64,000 bases of DNA from Siphonodentalium dalli (lineage: Eukaryota; Mollusca; Scaphopoda; Gadilida; Siphonodentaliidae): the NCBI GenBank assembly GCA_032622095.1, contig CP136069.1:81738958-81802957 (forward strand). The letters run 5' to 3'. The notes below the pieces were generated by a model. It was given only the letters and a program-made list of their open reading frames with translations, was not told the origin of the DNA and did no database searches. A program made the translations under genes and the position numbers. Below are positions 11,426 through 23,969 of this stretch, piece after piece (position 1 is the stretch's first letter; each line of letters starts with the position of its first letter).

Positions 11426-12719
11426 AACAATATCTGTTTATCCTTCATATGGTTATTTTTAGATTACTTAGACATTCCTTTTGTTAGCACTGCATTTTAC
11501 TATATGCACACCAATGGATTATAGAAAAATATGCTGTCAGTTAATTATTTGTTACTCCCTCATTCGAATGAGGTGATTTTTGGTATCTGTTCAAAAATAC
11601 TAGATTTCCTCTATACCGGTATTTCTAATATCCTGTTTAACATGATTGAACACAAAATGGGTTTCCAAAGTGTTTGCTCCTATACCCAAATTAATTTTAC
11701 AGTGATCTTGGGCTAACACAACTTGGTACATTCTCTCCAATTTCACCAATATTCAGCTCTACATGTCTGAAGAGTATATGTCTCATTACTATCATAATTG
11801 TTGTATGTCAATTATTCTATAGAGTTGATTGATTGACTGATTGATTGAAACTATAGTGTTGTTTAACAATAAATTATTCATTTAATTACTCACTTGTCCC
11901 ATCTTCCTTGTGATTCCATTGGTTCTTCTCTGTACACCCCTGTGTTGTTTATGAGTGAAGACATATGTAAGGTACCAGTAAATTGATCTAGGTTTACCAA
12001 TGTGATACTTCACACATACTATAGCATTCTCCAAAATAGTGACTGCTCATTGAACATGTTGTTACCAATTTAGTAAAAAAAAAACAAGTAGACACGTTTT
12101 GTGATAACACATATTATACACTCTGAATACATTTCGCATGAATTCTTCCATATGGGAAGCCAACTTCACATTTATTAGCTCATTATGTTTTAACACTTAA
12201 GTGTCAATTACATTTGAGTGTAGTTGGGTTTTCTACTTTTCTTACCCTTGGATAAAATGGTTACATCTAAAATGTGATCATTGTAAGCGGTGCCTAACCT
12301 ATATTGCCTTGAAGAATTAATTTGTGACCTTTTTTTTCCAAGACTCATTGATTGAGTTATGTCAAAGTTTTCACTCATTTAGGCGAGTTTCAGGGGACCG
12401 TTGAGAGAGGATCTCTATATACATACGCTGAAGGGTAACAGTTACTCTAAAGCTGATTTTACATACATGCATTTAAGTTACGCATGGCGCATACACCTAT
12501 CACATAAGTGCGTTGAACTATCCATTTACTGTCCATTTAACACAAGCGTTTGACACTCACAATACATTTAGCTCCATTTGGTTGTTCAAAATGGTTTTAT
12601 CAAAAGATGTAACCTTGTTTGCAGAGTCAATATCCCAAGCTCTTGTGGGCCAAGAAGACTTGGTCTACATATATAGTAGAATAATCTAGTCTAATATACA
12701 AAAGACACTTTATAACGAC

Positions 12720-12900
12720 AACAGTAACATGGTATAGTAGCCTAGTACAGTTACATGCAATTAGTACCATGGTAAATATCACTTTACTATGGTAGTACCA
12801 ACTGTAACATAGTATAGTACGATATTAGATATCAATTTAAAGTGGTATAGTACCATGGTATAGTACCATATACTACCATAGTAGATTTTCATGTTACCAT
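12720..12900. repeat. Cryptic repeat rich in ACCATGGTA / TAGTAC
   Basis: The palindromic word ACCATGGTA and its relatives GGTATAGTA and TACTATGGTA recur irregularly on both strands across about 180 bp, without a fixed period. The stretch can fold into many alternative hairpins. Confidence 0.6.
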
Positions 12901-14377
12901 CAATTCCTTCAGCATATTCAATTGAGCAAAAACAAAACTTCCGAAATGCCAACTTTCGGGGGAAACACAAAATTAAATGATAGTTAAATGACGTCACTCG
13001 TAATGCTGATGTCAGTTTTATCCAAACGTAACCATATGCCAATATGAATCACCACGACACAGCATGGGTTGCCGGTATTCACTGCAAACCTTATATAAAT
13101 GCAATGGGAATCGCATTGCATTATATAGCTCTACTATTTATCATTTTCATGGTGAACGAGAATCCTGGTGATCCATATATATATAGTGAACTTAGTGGGA
13201 TCTCCCCGATGATGAGTTGTTTTGCTTATAGCACACTATTTGCGTACTGTATTGTGACCACAAACATTACTAGAAATGTTGGATTTGTTTGAACCATGTT
13301 TTCAAGTTAAATGGAACAATATTTGGTACCAAATGTGTTTGTTGTTCTGAACTGTCTTAAATGATCATGTCACACTGAGGTGTTTATAATCAAATTACTC
13401 AAGCTGGCCTGCAATTGCAAATTGGCAACCAAAGTTGGTAAAATAGTAGATTGTTCACATAAATCCCAAACATTATTCTTCGCTGTTCCGAAAAGTTAGC
13501 AAATAGTGATTCACTTGGTTATTAAACATTTTAGTTAATCAACTGACAAATAAACAATTATATTCTGATGGTCCCAGTACCTTATGAGAAAAGGTGATTT
13601 TTGCCGATTTTGAGAGATAAATCCAAACTTTATGGTAATGTCAGTGGTCACAATAGTAACAATTAACAAATGTGCATTGGAAATATTAGTATTCAATGTA
13701 TAACAAGATGACAGATTAGCCAATATTATTCACCAACCACAACTTACTTATAAACTATTGCACAGCACACTGGGGAAATATATACCATTTTCCATATTTT
13801 GGCGGAAATTTTAAGCAAAATTGATTGCTAACAAAGGTATGTTCACTTACATTTCCTAGTTCTGCCAATTATTTCTTGTTGAAAATATGACTATAATCCC
13901 AATGGTGATTTTTTTGTTGATGAAATTTCATACCACGTTCTGCAAAATCGAAGTTTTGAGAGATTGGAAGGGGCTAGGACCACAAGAATTGCATTTCATT
14001 GCTCCAATGACCAATTAACATGAAAAATACCAAATTAAATCAATATCTTACAACAATTCCCAACAGCAGTATCTGATCTAGAAGATATTAGTGAAAAAGG
14101 TCAAAATTTCCACTTCCGGTTGCCATTTTGGCGGCCATCTGGGACGAGAGTTCCAATTTTACCATAAAGATTTATAAGGTGGAATTAAATCTCAGCGTCA
14201 CAATATATATATATTTGTGTACATTTTACAAAATTTTCTCTCTTATAGAATGTGTATCAAACTGACATAGTGCCTCCACGGAATTATGCCAACACGTCAA
14301 TGTGTGTCCATGTTAACAATAAAATTGCTTAAAAGTTGAGAGAATATATTCATATATAGGCCTAAAGGAAGAAAATG

Positions 14378-14412
14378 AGTGTGTGTGTGTGGGGGGGGGG
14401 GGGGGGGGGGGG
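14378..14412. repeat. TG microsatellite followed by 22-nt poly-G
   Basis: A short (TG)n run is followed by 22 consecutive G (14391-14412). The length may be unreliable, as such runs are error-prone in sequencing. Confidence 0.9.
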
Positions 14413-14944
14413 TATCGTGGATGATCCCGTGGGGTACTGGACTATACAACTAGGCCCAACATAATTAAATACCATAGGGATCATACTCATAGGCCTACCG
14501 TAGGCTAAATTGGTTCCGCCGATATGCTGGGACATAGGTCTACTTATTCCAAGGGCATGATATAATCCTCCAATTTAAACTTAAATACAGCTATATTCAA
14601 GATAGGTGTCAATGTGAAAATACCGTACAATAATGTGTGGACCCGACTTTGACACAAACTGAAACTTTAAGAACATATTCGTTTCGCCTTATTTTCCGCT
14701 TCCGAAAACTCGATACCCCGCGTTCCATTTCCTGTGTGACTTTTGAAGAAACTGCCAACTTGTCAATTTTTTGGCTTCCTATCTTTCTAAAATCTTTAAA
14801 TATCTTTTGGTAAAGAGGACTGCTTTTTTTGTGAGAATATAGACAGAGAATTTGTGTTATTTTTCAGATCGTAATGAACTAAGTCGTCGATATGAAATTT
14901 GGCTAAATCTGACTCTGACCATAGGTTTTGGTAATTGTATTTAC

Positions 14945-15498
14945 CAGGTCAGGCACATCCTGAATTCCACTATTAAGTATTATAGCGATATTCCGCTATT
15001 ATAGTGATATTTGACTATAACATATTCATGTTTCCTTTATTTGTGTCGGGAATAGAAGACGGCGCAAACCAGCGCACAGCTAAATGTCACTCAGAGTCAT
15101 AACAATAGTCAATATCGCAGCGAATGAACAGTCTTCCGACAAAATTCGTTGTGCAATCTTTTGCGCCAGCATTGATATTCAATAATATTATACTATTACT
15201 AATATATCCCGTTCTAAATGACAATAGCAGGATGACTCAATCGCTCCTTCATAACAATATTTCAACTAATTACATGCTAATTGAGTTGCTTATCGTGTGC
15301 CGTCATGATTAATAATTCTCCTGGACAAACTATATGCATGGTATCGAGTTAGTGCGATCTGATTTTGAATAATATGTGTGGGAAAAATGATTTTGGATTA
15401 TCCCTCTTTTATCAAATTAACAAAATGGTAATGGTCAAATACCACTAGTAATAGTGGAATATCGCTATAATAGTGGAATTCGGGATGTGCCTGACCTG
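14945..15498. mobile_element. Terminal-inverted-repeat MITE (CAGGTCAGGCACATCC)
   Basis: The left end CAGGTCAGGCACATCCTGAA is mirrored at the right by a segment ending GGGATGTGCCTGACCTG, and the inverted repeats run for about 55 bp. A direct repeat TTTAC lies immediately outside each end (14940-14944 and 15499-15503), suggesting a 5-bp target duplication. Superfamily uncertain. The ends resemble those of 15705-16785 (CAGGTC-GGCA). Confidence 0.82.
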
Positions 15499-15546
15499 TT
15501 TACCTTCAAGAAAATATGATCACCATCACTGGCATCAGGTCGGGTA

Positions 15547-15697
15547 GTCCAACAAATTAGACTATTCGGGTTAAGATATATTTTAATATTTGGACATTTA
15601 CGATTATCTTAACCATGCTAACCCTTGAAGGATTAAGAGGTCCATAAACGTCCAAATATTAAAATTCCTCTTAATAAGAAAGTCTAATTTGTTGGAC
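15547..15697. mobile_element. Mariner-like MITE (GTCCAACAAATTAGAC)
   Basis: The ~50-bp inverted arms begin GTCCAACAAATTAGACT and end AGTCTAATTTGTTGGAC. TA flanks both ends (15545-15546 and 15698-15699). It sits 8 bp before the next element. Confidence 0.85.
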
Positions 15698-15704
15698 TAC
15701 AGTA

Positions 15705-16785
15705 CAGGTCGGGCAAAGATGCAAAATTGGCTTACTAATACTACTACTAGACAAATCGGGCTCAGTAAGCCAATTCGATCTTTTGTTTTAATGTGTTTTG
15801 TCAACGCACACCTGACTTTGCCAAATGCCGCAAAAATGCGACATCCAATTTTCAACCCATCATTTAGGACGCATTAGCACGCTTTAAAACCACCATTGTC
15901 TCACCTATTCGTAACAGCGTTAATCCCTTTAATTGGTGTTTAATGACAGCCGATAATTAAGCTTCCTATTTTCTTCCCTGATTAAGTTAGTAGCGCAAGT
16001 CTGGTGATGGCCATCCATGTCATTTTTTGAAGACAATACAATCTGCTGACAAAGGTCAAGGTAAGCTTTTGGTTGCAAGAAAATTGATTGGAGGATATTA
16101 TTTCGCAAATTCACATTATTTTCATGGTTAAGAGAACATTAGTATGGAAGCACGCACGGACAATCACAAAATAACAAAGATCAAATTCGGAAGCGTGACG
16201 ATTGACAATGAAATGAGCTCGTTATCACGATTACCCATGTCTCGACCTCATTAATGTTTTTGCACCGAGAGCGGTAGGGAAAAACCGGCTACGACAGTGG
16301 TAAAATGACGGCTAGAATGTATTTGTGCCGAAAAACTGAAGCAGTCTTCCGTAGATTTAAAAAAGAGTACTATTCATAAAGGTGTTTGCAAGCATCTCGC
16401 CAGATATAAACAGCCAATCAAAAGTGTTCCTTGTGAAAATTTTCTGCTGCTGTCACAATTTATCATTTCCGGCCCAAGAACATTTTGAAAAGAAACTTAT
16501 GAGCGAGAACAAAGCTATGAAACAGTGACTGAAATTATCAAACAAACAATAAGTAACACCAATTAAAGGGATTAACGCCGTTACAAGTAGGTGAGACAAT
16601 GGTGGTTTTTAAAGCGTGCTAATGCGTCCTAAATGATGGGTTGAAAATTGAAATTGGATGTCGCATTTTCGCGGCACCTGGCAAAGTCAGGTGTGCGTTG
16701 ACAAAACACATTAAAACGAGAGATCGAATTGGCTTACTGAGCCCGATTTGGCTAGTAAGCCAATTTTGCATCTTTGCCCGACCTG
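15705..16785. mobile_element. Fold-back element with ~240-bp inverted repeats
   Basis: The left arm (15705 to about 15943) starts CAGGTCGGGCAAAGATGC. The right arm (about 16552-16785) ends GCATCTTTGCCCGACCTG. They match for about 240 bp with few differences, around a ~600-bp centre. No target duplication is evident and no transposase is encoded. Short ORFs in the two arms are mirror images of each other, not genes. Confidence 0.85.
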
Positions 16786-19456
16786 ACCATTGCTGCTGAT
16801 TGCATTGTATTTGTATAATATTAAGTACAGGTGTATAAGTAGCCATGAAAGTAGAGATGTTCCCAATGTATACCTAAAATGCCATATTCTGCGCAAGTTC
16901 CGGTTTGGTGAAGGTGGATTATCATAAGAACATTGAGAAGAATGTACCGGTACAGTCATTCAGGCAGTAATAGGTCGGTGGCTCTTTATCGTCATGGCAA
17001 AAGCCACAGATGCACTTGATCTCCCAAAATCCTGTTGATTCTTGAGAATGAATATGTGTTGGAGATTATGTGCAATTTGTGGCGAGTTCTGACGGTAATT
17101 TCCGATTTAATTCAATTTTTGTGACGGACAGTGGAAACGCATCGGAGGAAAGTAGGTCAACAAAATATGTCAAGTTGTAGATCGGCTGCTGCCAATATAA
17201 AACAGAATAAAATACACCCAAACTAAGCAGTGTAAAATGTTAACAAATTATTGATTTTTCAACTCCCAGACCCCCACAAAAGTAAAATTTGTCTTATTGT
17301 GTAAACATTTAATTTGTTTCGACCTACTTCCATTGTCAATAGCGGGTCACATTCTTTTGTTGAAAGTCGATCGCACACGTGTGCAATCACGGACTGAATA
17401 AAAACATGTCAATTGAATTCTAATGATTAGCATACGTTGGAAATAATAAAACATAGTAACATTTCGTGCCTTCATTGGCAATTTCAGACATAATATAGGT
17501 TGAAATTGTTCTCATAGTTTAATTTTACAACCAGAATTGAAGAGTGAATTTGTTTTTTTTAGACCAACAGTCAAATATTTTCCAATGGTCGGTAAAATAA
17601 TTAGATTGGAATGGCTATCAGTTGGAACATTTCCAACTATACAGGGTGCCAGGTTGAAAAATTCTAGCAGTTGGAATTCTTGAGGGACCTGTTGGGGCAG
17701 GGGGGGGGGGGGGGAATCCAAGCCAATTCATTTTTTATCATATAAAGTTATATTTATGTGACCGGCGCAGCAAATTTCAGCTGAATATGACAATTTTTTA
17801 CAATTTTATGACCAGAAATGTGCATTTTTTTGCCATTTTCTCTGTGCCAAACAGGAAATGGTCTCAATAATAAGGTGATTATAAGAAAATATATAGTACA
17901 AAGGAAACAAGTTTCATACAGTAATTATAATCTAAGAAATTCTGTTCTTATTAGTGAAAATTTCATGTAAAAATGTCAAAAATATGTAATTTTATGTAAA
18001 TTTTTGTTATTTTGGAGACATTCCGTTAAAAAAATTAAAAAACACCAAAATCAAATCAACTACAGCCAGTATTGAAGAAAACACCATTAAATATGTCACA
18101 TATGGTGTATTTTCAACAATAAGGATATGATATCTAATATAGATGTGCTATTATTTCTGTGATTAATAATTAGTGATTTTTTTAGTTCTTTGATTAGTGA
18201 TGACAAAAATTCCGTTAAAAAATGTCCTTTCCTGAACATGGCTTTTTCTGAAATTTTCTCATTACCAGCCACCTTAACAAGGAAAGTAAATTTTAATAAT
18301 GGCATTAGATGGCATGACAGACATAACTGTCAGAAAGTTTGGTATGTAACACACTAGTAATGTAAAAAAAATTGATTTATCATTGTTTAAAAAAATGTCC
18401 TTTCCTGAACGATTTTTGACAATATGCATTGAGGTCATATATCGGAGGAAAAACACCTGTAATCACCAGTGCAATATATATCACTTGGAAACACATATCA
18501 AATTTCTCAAAAACCTCAAGTATTTTTTATAATTCTGTGGATTTTTAATTTGTAGAAGGCACACAAAAGTAGTGTTTTTGGGTTGTTTTTAACACTTTAT
18601 TCAAATTTGTCATAAGTAACAGCAAGGCTTTTGACAAAATATGATCACTTCCAAACACAGAAAGTGGAATAACTTTGGAACCGAATAAAATTTTTCAATT
18701 CTGTAAAAACTGTTATATTTTAGAAGCTCTCCTCGGCAGCTTGAGTCATATTGTGGTAAATGAGATCTCATCTTAAATTTTCAGTTGAATTCCATGTTTA
18801 CTGCTGCTGTTTTTTCATCTTTAATTTAAAGATGTTATAGTGGTGCCATATCTATGGTATGATGTAACTTTTTAAACAATGGTTCCCATGCTATAAATTT
18901 TGTGGAGATGTGTTCCCTGTATTCCAGCTACAAAATAAAAACAAAACGAAAGTGATTGAAGAAACTTCATTTTTGAGTGCATTTGGCACTTTCCGTGCTA
19001 CACTTCCCATGAAGTCACCGGTCTCCACCTCCCTACTTAAGGTTGGAAAATTTCCCAAATAATGTACATTTTCAGACCAAAATTTTGTGACAAAAAAATA
19101 GAAAAATATGCTGCTGTTGGTCTAAAAACAACTTATTCCCCACTATATAATAACTGGTTGGGCATATATACAAATAATTGAGAACAATTTCAACCCTTGC
19201 GGGTAATTGTGGTGCAACTATAAAAGTTGTGTTAGACCGGGTCAGGCATGATGTTCTAGCTTGAACATTATTATTAATGTTGGGGAGGGGAGAGTCACCC
19301 CAACACCAGACCTGTTACTACGTCCTTGAGGGGTACAAGGAGGGTGTGAATATATTTACATGTACCGGGATTCAGGATGTTGGGTCTCGCCCAAGGGATG
19401 GTGCCCATATGAATATGCAAAGGTGCATCCACCAAATGGAGTGCCCAAGCCATATA
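16786..19456. other. Gene-poor tract with scattered low-complexity DNA
   Basis: A 15-nt poly-G run lies at 17700-17714. The segment 17500-17720 resembles 5390-5560 (recurring 'cagttggaa' and 'ttccaact' words) and is probably a shared dispersed repeat. The motif 'aatgtcctttcctgaac' occurs at about 18220 and again at about 18395. No gene was recognised. Confidence 0.4.
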
Positions 19457-19660
19457 CTCTCAGGTGCCAAATAAACGTGCCGGCACGTTTATTAATTTGG
19501 AGCAAAAATACACATCATGCTTATTGTGACCCATCACGTTTATTATTTTTTTGGGGGTAAATCCATCACATAATGTGACATTTATTCTTTTTTTGGGTGA
19601 CAAACAAACAAATATAACAATGGAACGAATCACGAGTGTGCTAATGTCAATACTAGAAGT
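19457..19660. mobile_element. TA-flanked MITE fragment (CTCTCAGGTGCC family)
   Basis: TA precedes CTCTCAGGTGCCAAATAAA, the left end shared with 28779 and 38653. The matching right end is not present nearby; a lone right end (GGCACCTGAGAG followed by TA) occurs at about 26142-26155. Confidence 0.6.
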
Positions 19661-20179
19661 CACAAACTACTAAATAAAACTGTTTTTGGTTGGCTGAGAT
19701 ACGACATCGCTTCGATATAAAACCTATTTTGAGAGTCACGGTTTGCCCAATCTTTTACTTCGTCTACTTTCGGTTTGTGATAAAGCGCAAAACGTGAACT
19801 GGGCTGAGTTCACGGGACCCGAAACGACAGAAAAGCTGGCCCAATATTCGAGCGTGTGCTATTCAGTTTGCGAGGCTATTGTTATTTATGCGGATATCTT
19901 TTACAATTAGGCCTACGGTACATAATTTATAACTTGTTACTTGTATTACTTTTAGACAAATTTAACTCTCGATTCATGATTTATTTATGCAGTGTTTTAA
20001 GACGAAAATAGACAACGTATTTATAGATACGAAAATACGGCGAAATCTTGGGTCAATCATTTCCGTCTGCATTTACTTCCGGGTTGTCCATTATTCTGAG
20101 GTCATAGGCACCATATTCATTAACACATTAATGCTACATGTGTATCACACTTTCAACTAATTAATTATTTATTAAGTAC

Positions 20180-20985
20180 TAGCTTTAAGCCATGCTATTA
20201 GACAGCTCATACCATGGGGATGAATTTGTATAAGTTTCGTGGCAATGTTTTGACATATTTAAACCACACCATTAGATTCCTCATATTATGGGGATGATTA
20301 TATATAACTTTGGTGGCAATCGGCGACAAATTATTTTTCTTCCCCTACCCCTTTTCTGCCCCTGACAACAACGGCGTCACTTTAGAAAATTCTAACCCTC
20401 GCCATTATCTTTCTCGTAAAAAGCCACGCCATTAGACACCTCATACCATGGGGATGAATTTGTATAAGTTTAGTGGCAATCGCCGACTAAACCAATTCTG
20501 ATCAGATATAGTACCCATACACCGCCCCCACAAATCTCTTATCACAACGACACCAATTTGGCGTCTTTAAATCACACAATAAGATTCCATGTATTATGGA
20601 GAAGATCTCAGAAGAATGTGCATCAATTTGGTGGAATTCGGCGCTAAAATTATTTTGATCAATTTTGGTGACCCTCTCCTCTTCCGGGCATCCCTGACGC
20701 GAACGGCGCGATTTTGACATATTTAAACCACACCATTAGATTCCTCATATTATGGGGATGATTATATATAAGTTTGGTGGCAATCGGCAAAAAAAAAATT
20801 CTCTGCCCCTCCCACTTTTCTGCCCCTGACAACAACGGCGTCACTTTAGAAAATTCTAACCCTCGCCATTATCTTTTCTCGTAAAAAGTTACCCATATTA
20901 GACCCCTTTTGCGCCATCTAGGTGGTCCCCTGTGAATTTCTATAGAACACAGACAGACATTCGCAAATATAGATATAGATGGCTA
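20180..20985 (+). mobile_element. Retroelement tail with tandem cores, ends (ACAG)n TTCGCAAATATAG
   Basis: Cores containing 'cctcatattatggggatga' and 'gtggcaatcggcg' repeat several times. They are followed by GTCCCCTGTGAATTTCTATAG, a short ACAG run and TTCGCAAATATAGATATAG. The same tail is found inverted at 43077-43150. A simple-sequence tail after UTR-like repeated cores resembles the 3' ends of LINE/SINE families; the class is an inference. Confidence 0.65.
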
Positions 20986-23089
20986 ATCCCTATATAGTAT
21001 ACAAAGTGGTAAAATGGTGTGTAATTTAGGTTATTTCTGTTATGTTTGTTTGATTCATTATTCCGATCCCAAATTATCAGCGACATGGGAATTTACTAGT
21101 ATTCTAAGCCATATAGAAGGTATCGGAATATTGAAATAGTCGGAATTATGAACCCTCATGGAAAAGCGGAATAATGAACCCTCAGTATAATTAACCATCG
21201 GAATAATGAACCATATATACCCGAAGACCCCCCAACCTACAAGAGAAAAAAGAGTCATGTGCAGTGTGTACTATAGAATACAACAATCAACATGTAACAC
21301 AATCTATGCCAACTATATATCATACTAGAAGGTGACCCGACTTCGTCCGGGCTTTGACCTTGAATTGTCTATTTTGAAGGCCAAGGTCAAGTGGGGTCAC
21401 GGTTTGCCCCGTCCAAAACACTGCCCGAACAAACGTACCCGACAAAAGTACCCCGTCGAAACCATCCGGTTTTACCCGATTTGACCTTGAATTGATCATT
21501 TTGAAGGTCAAGGTCAGGTTGGGGTCACGATTTGACCCGTCCAAAACACCCAGTGGGCAAAAGTAACCCTATGTATAAAATTTCGTCGAAATACCATCAA
21601 AATTGGCGATTTGACCTTGAATTGACCCAATTTCAAGGTCACATCGCACGGGCAAATTAATATGCTTATGAGACTCCCCATACGAAAATACACCCACATA
21701 CCCAGTTTCATCGAAATCCCGTGATATTCGAGCGTTTGACCTTGAAATGACCAGATTTCAAGGTCAAGGTCACGTCGCACGGGCAAATCAATAGGCCTTT
21801 GTCACCCCCCGGCCGAAAATACCCCCACATACCAAGTTTCATCGAAATCGGGTCGGCCGTTTTTGAGTCCATTGGAAACAGACAGACACACACACACACA
21901 AACAGACACACAGACAGATCTTCCAAAATATATAATAGACTAGCAGGTTAGCCCGCCACTGGCGGCATTCGTCCCATGGCTTTGTTTCAGAAACATGACA
22001 TTTTTGTAATTATTTTGTTTTTATTTATTTTTGTTTTTTATTTTTGAATATGAATTTAATGTTTTTTAAATTTAATATATTTTGTTTCTGAATTGTTTTT
22101 TTATTGTTAATTTTTTTTAATTTTAAATTGTTTTAATTAAATTGTAAATTGTTTTATTTAATTGTTTTGTTTCTGGCGGAAAAATTTACCCGTAGAAATC
22201 CCCCCCTTCCTAGGAACGACAGACAACGCATTCTTTGTTTCGCGAAATCTCTCTACGATAACATTGCATTGAATTTAAAACAAACGCTTCCCGTCGGGAA
22301 ATCTGTCTTCGGGTCGTTGTTGTTGGCATCACGGCTCCCCGAAAACTCTCACATTGCCGAAAACGTGTATTTAGTAATATCGTTGTTGTTGATATTTACG
22401 GCTTGGGGGTTATTTTCTTATTTAGCAAGTTTGAGCTCAATCGGTTAGAGTCTATAAAGGACACACTCATATATATGACACTTCCCGTAGGTAGCAAGTT
22501 TGAGCTCAATCGGCATTCCCTGGAATTTCCCGTAGATTGGCAGATTCCAGTAGCTTTATAACGGTATATCTGGGGAGAAATCTGATGCTATATTCGTGAT
22601 TATCTGGGATGATTTCGGTATATACCAAAGGTATATACTGTAAAAACAGAGCGCGCCATCCGTGCTCGCAGGGAATAAATTTCGAGCGATAACGTTTGCG
22701 TTCCCGTATAACTCTGCAGATGCGAATAACGTTGAATGGGAAACAGACGCTCTTTATAGAGATGCGTCAAAAACAAACGCTCATTAAATAATCACTTGAT
22801 TAACCCCCCGCCGTGCCTTTGGGGTGATTTGAGATTGGAGAACGGGTGCTCTGAGCTTCTCTAAACCGCGACTACGGCGGTGTCGGTGGGATTTTACACT
22901 TACATACGAAATTTGATCTCAATCTGTACACGCGTTTTGGATTCTATGAAGTACACACACACACACACACATATACGAAGTCTCAAAATATATAGTACTA
23001 GCAGGGTAGCCCGCCACCGGCGGCTTGTCCGAAACATTGTTTATATTTTTTTTTAATTTTTAGCTCCACGCGTTTCAATAAGAAAAAAT

Positions 23090-23360
23090 TGTACCCGGTA
23101 GCTCCACCCGTTTCCGAGATCTGGTCTGCGCATGCGCGAAGCTGGCTTCGCACGGGCTCGGCGACCCGATCAAATTTGTACCCGGCCCAAGATACATTCA
23201 CATAGCAAATTTCAAGTCGATAGCTCCACCCGTTTCCGATATCTCGTCTGCGCATGCGCTGCACGGGCGTCGCATGGGCTCGCCGACCCGATAAAATTTG
23301 TACCCGGCGCAAGATACATTCACATTGCAATTTTCAAGTCGATAGCTCCACCCGTTTCCG
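23090..23360. repeat. ~120-bp tandem cores inside chain unit 3
   Basis: The segment GATAGCTCCACCCGTTTCC plus GAGATCTGGTCTGCGCATGC and what follows occurs in consecutive copies of about 120 bp here. It is also tandem at 24214-24490 and 25512-25720 in other units of the chain, showing that these units share an internal amplified core. Confidence 0.8.
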
Positions 23361-23409
23361 AGATCTGCCTTTTTAATCGAGATAAATGCATTTCGTACTC
23401 GTCCTAATG

Positions 23410-23969
23410 TACTATTTCGAGCGATAACAATTGTCAGACTCCCATCGTGAACCTCAACACGAAGTAAACACGTGTTTCGAGCGATAACATTGCATTGAAG
23501 TCAGACTCCCATCGTGGACCCCCAAGACGACGTAAACACGTGTTTGTTCCCGTATAACTCTGGAGACTCTGACTTCATATATATATATAATGACGTTATT
23601 AACCCCGGCCGTGCCGTTTGAGCTGATTTTAATGACTGGGAGTGGAGTACGGGTGCTCGGAGCTTCTGGAAAACGCGTGGACGACATCGTACGTGGGATT
23701 TTACCTCTAGATGGGAAGTTTGAGCTCAATCTGTCCAGCCGTTGTACTATTTCGAGCGATAACAATTGTCAGACTCCCATCGTGAACCTCAACACGAAGT
23801 AAACACGTGTTTCGAGCGATAACATTGCATTGAAGTCAGACTCCCATCGTGGACCCCCAAGACGACGTAAACACGTGTTTGTTCCGGTATAACTCTGGAG
23901 ACTCTGACTTCATATATATATATAATGACGTTATTAACCCCGGCCGTGCCGTTTGAGCTGATTTTGATG
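23410..23969. repeat. 335-bp direct repeat inside chain unit 3
   Basis: The sequence from TACTATTTCGAGCGATAAC at 23410 recurs at 23745, continuing through the poly-AT patch 'catatatatatataatgacg' and beyond with only isolated differences. The offset is 335 bp. Confidence 0.85.

Larger units (their letters stand above)
10021..14944. other. Gene-poor AT-rich tract
   Basis: No gene recognised. It contains a partial hAT-like MITE (about 11096-11425), a cryptic ACCATGGTA-rich patch (12720-12900), a TG/poly-G run (14378-14412) and fragments such as 10400-10500 that resemble the TTAT-flanked element at 47576-47822. The short ORFs here have no recognisable features. Confidence 0.5.

Noticed and set aside
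13044-13292. 82-codon + strand frame with hydrophobic stretch
   Set aside because: No homology, no splice sites or paired exons; the DNA contains a local palindrome that explains part of the pattern.
15689-16959. Mirror-image ORFs at both ends of the fold-back element
   Set aside because: They translate the two inverted arms; there is no transposase similarity.
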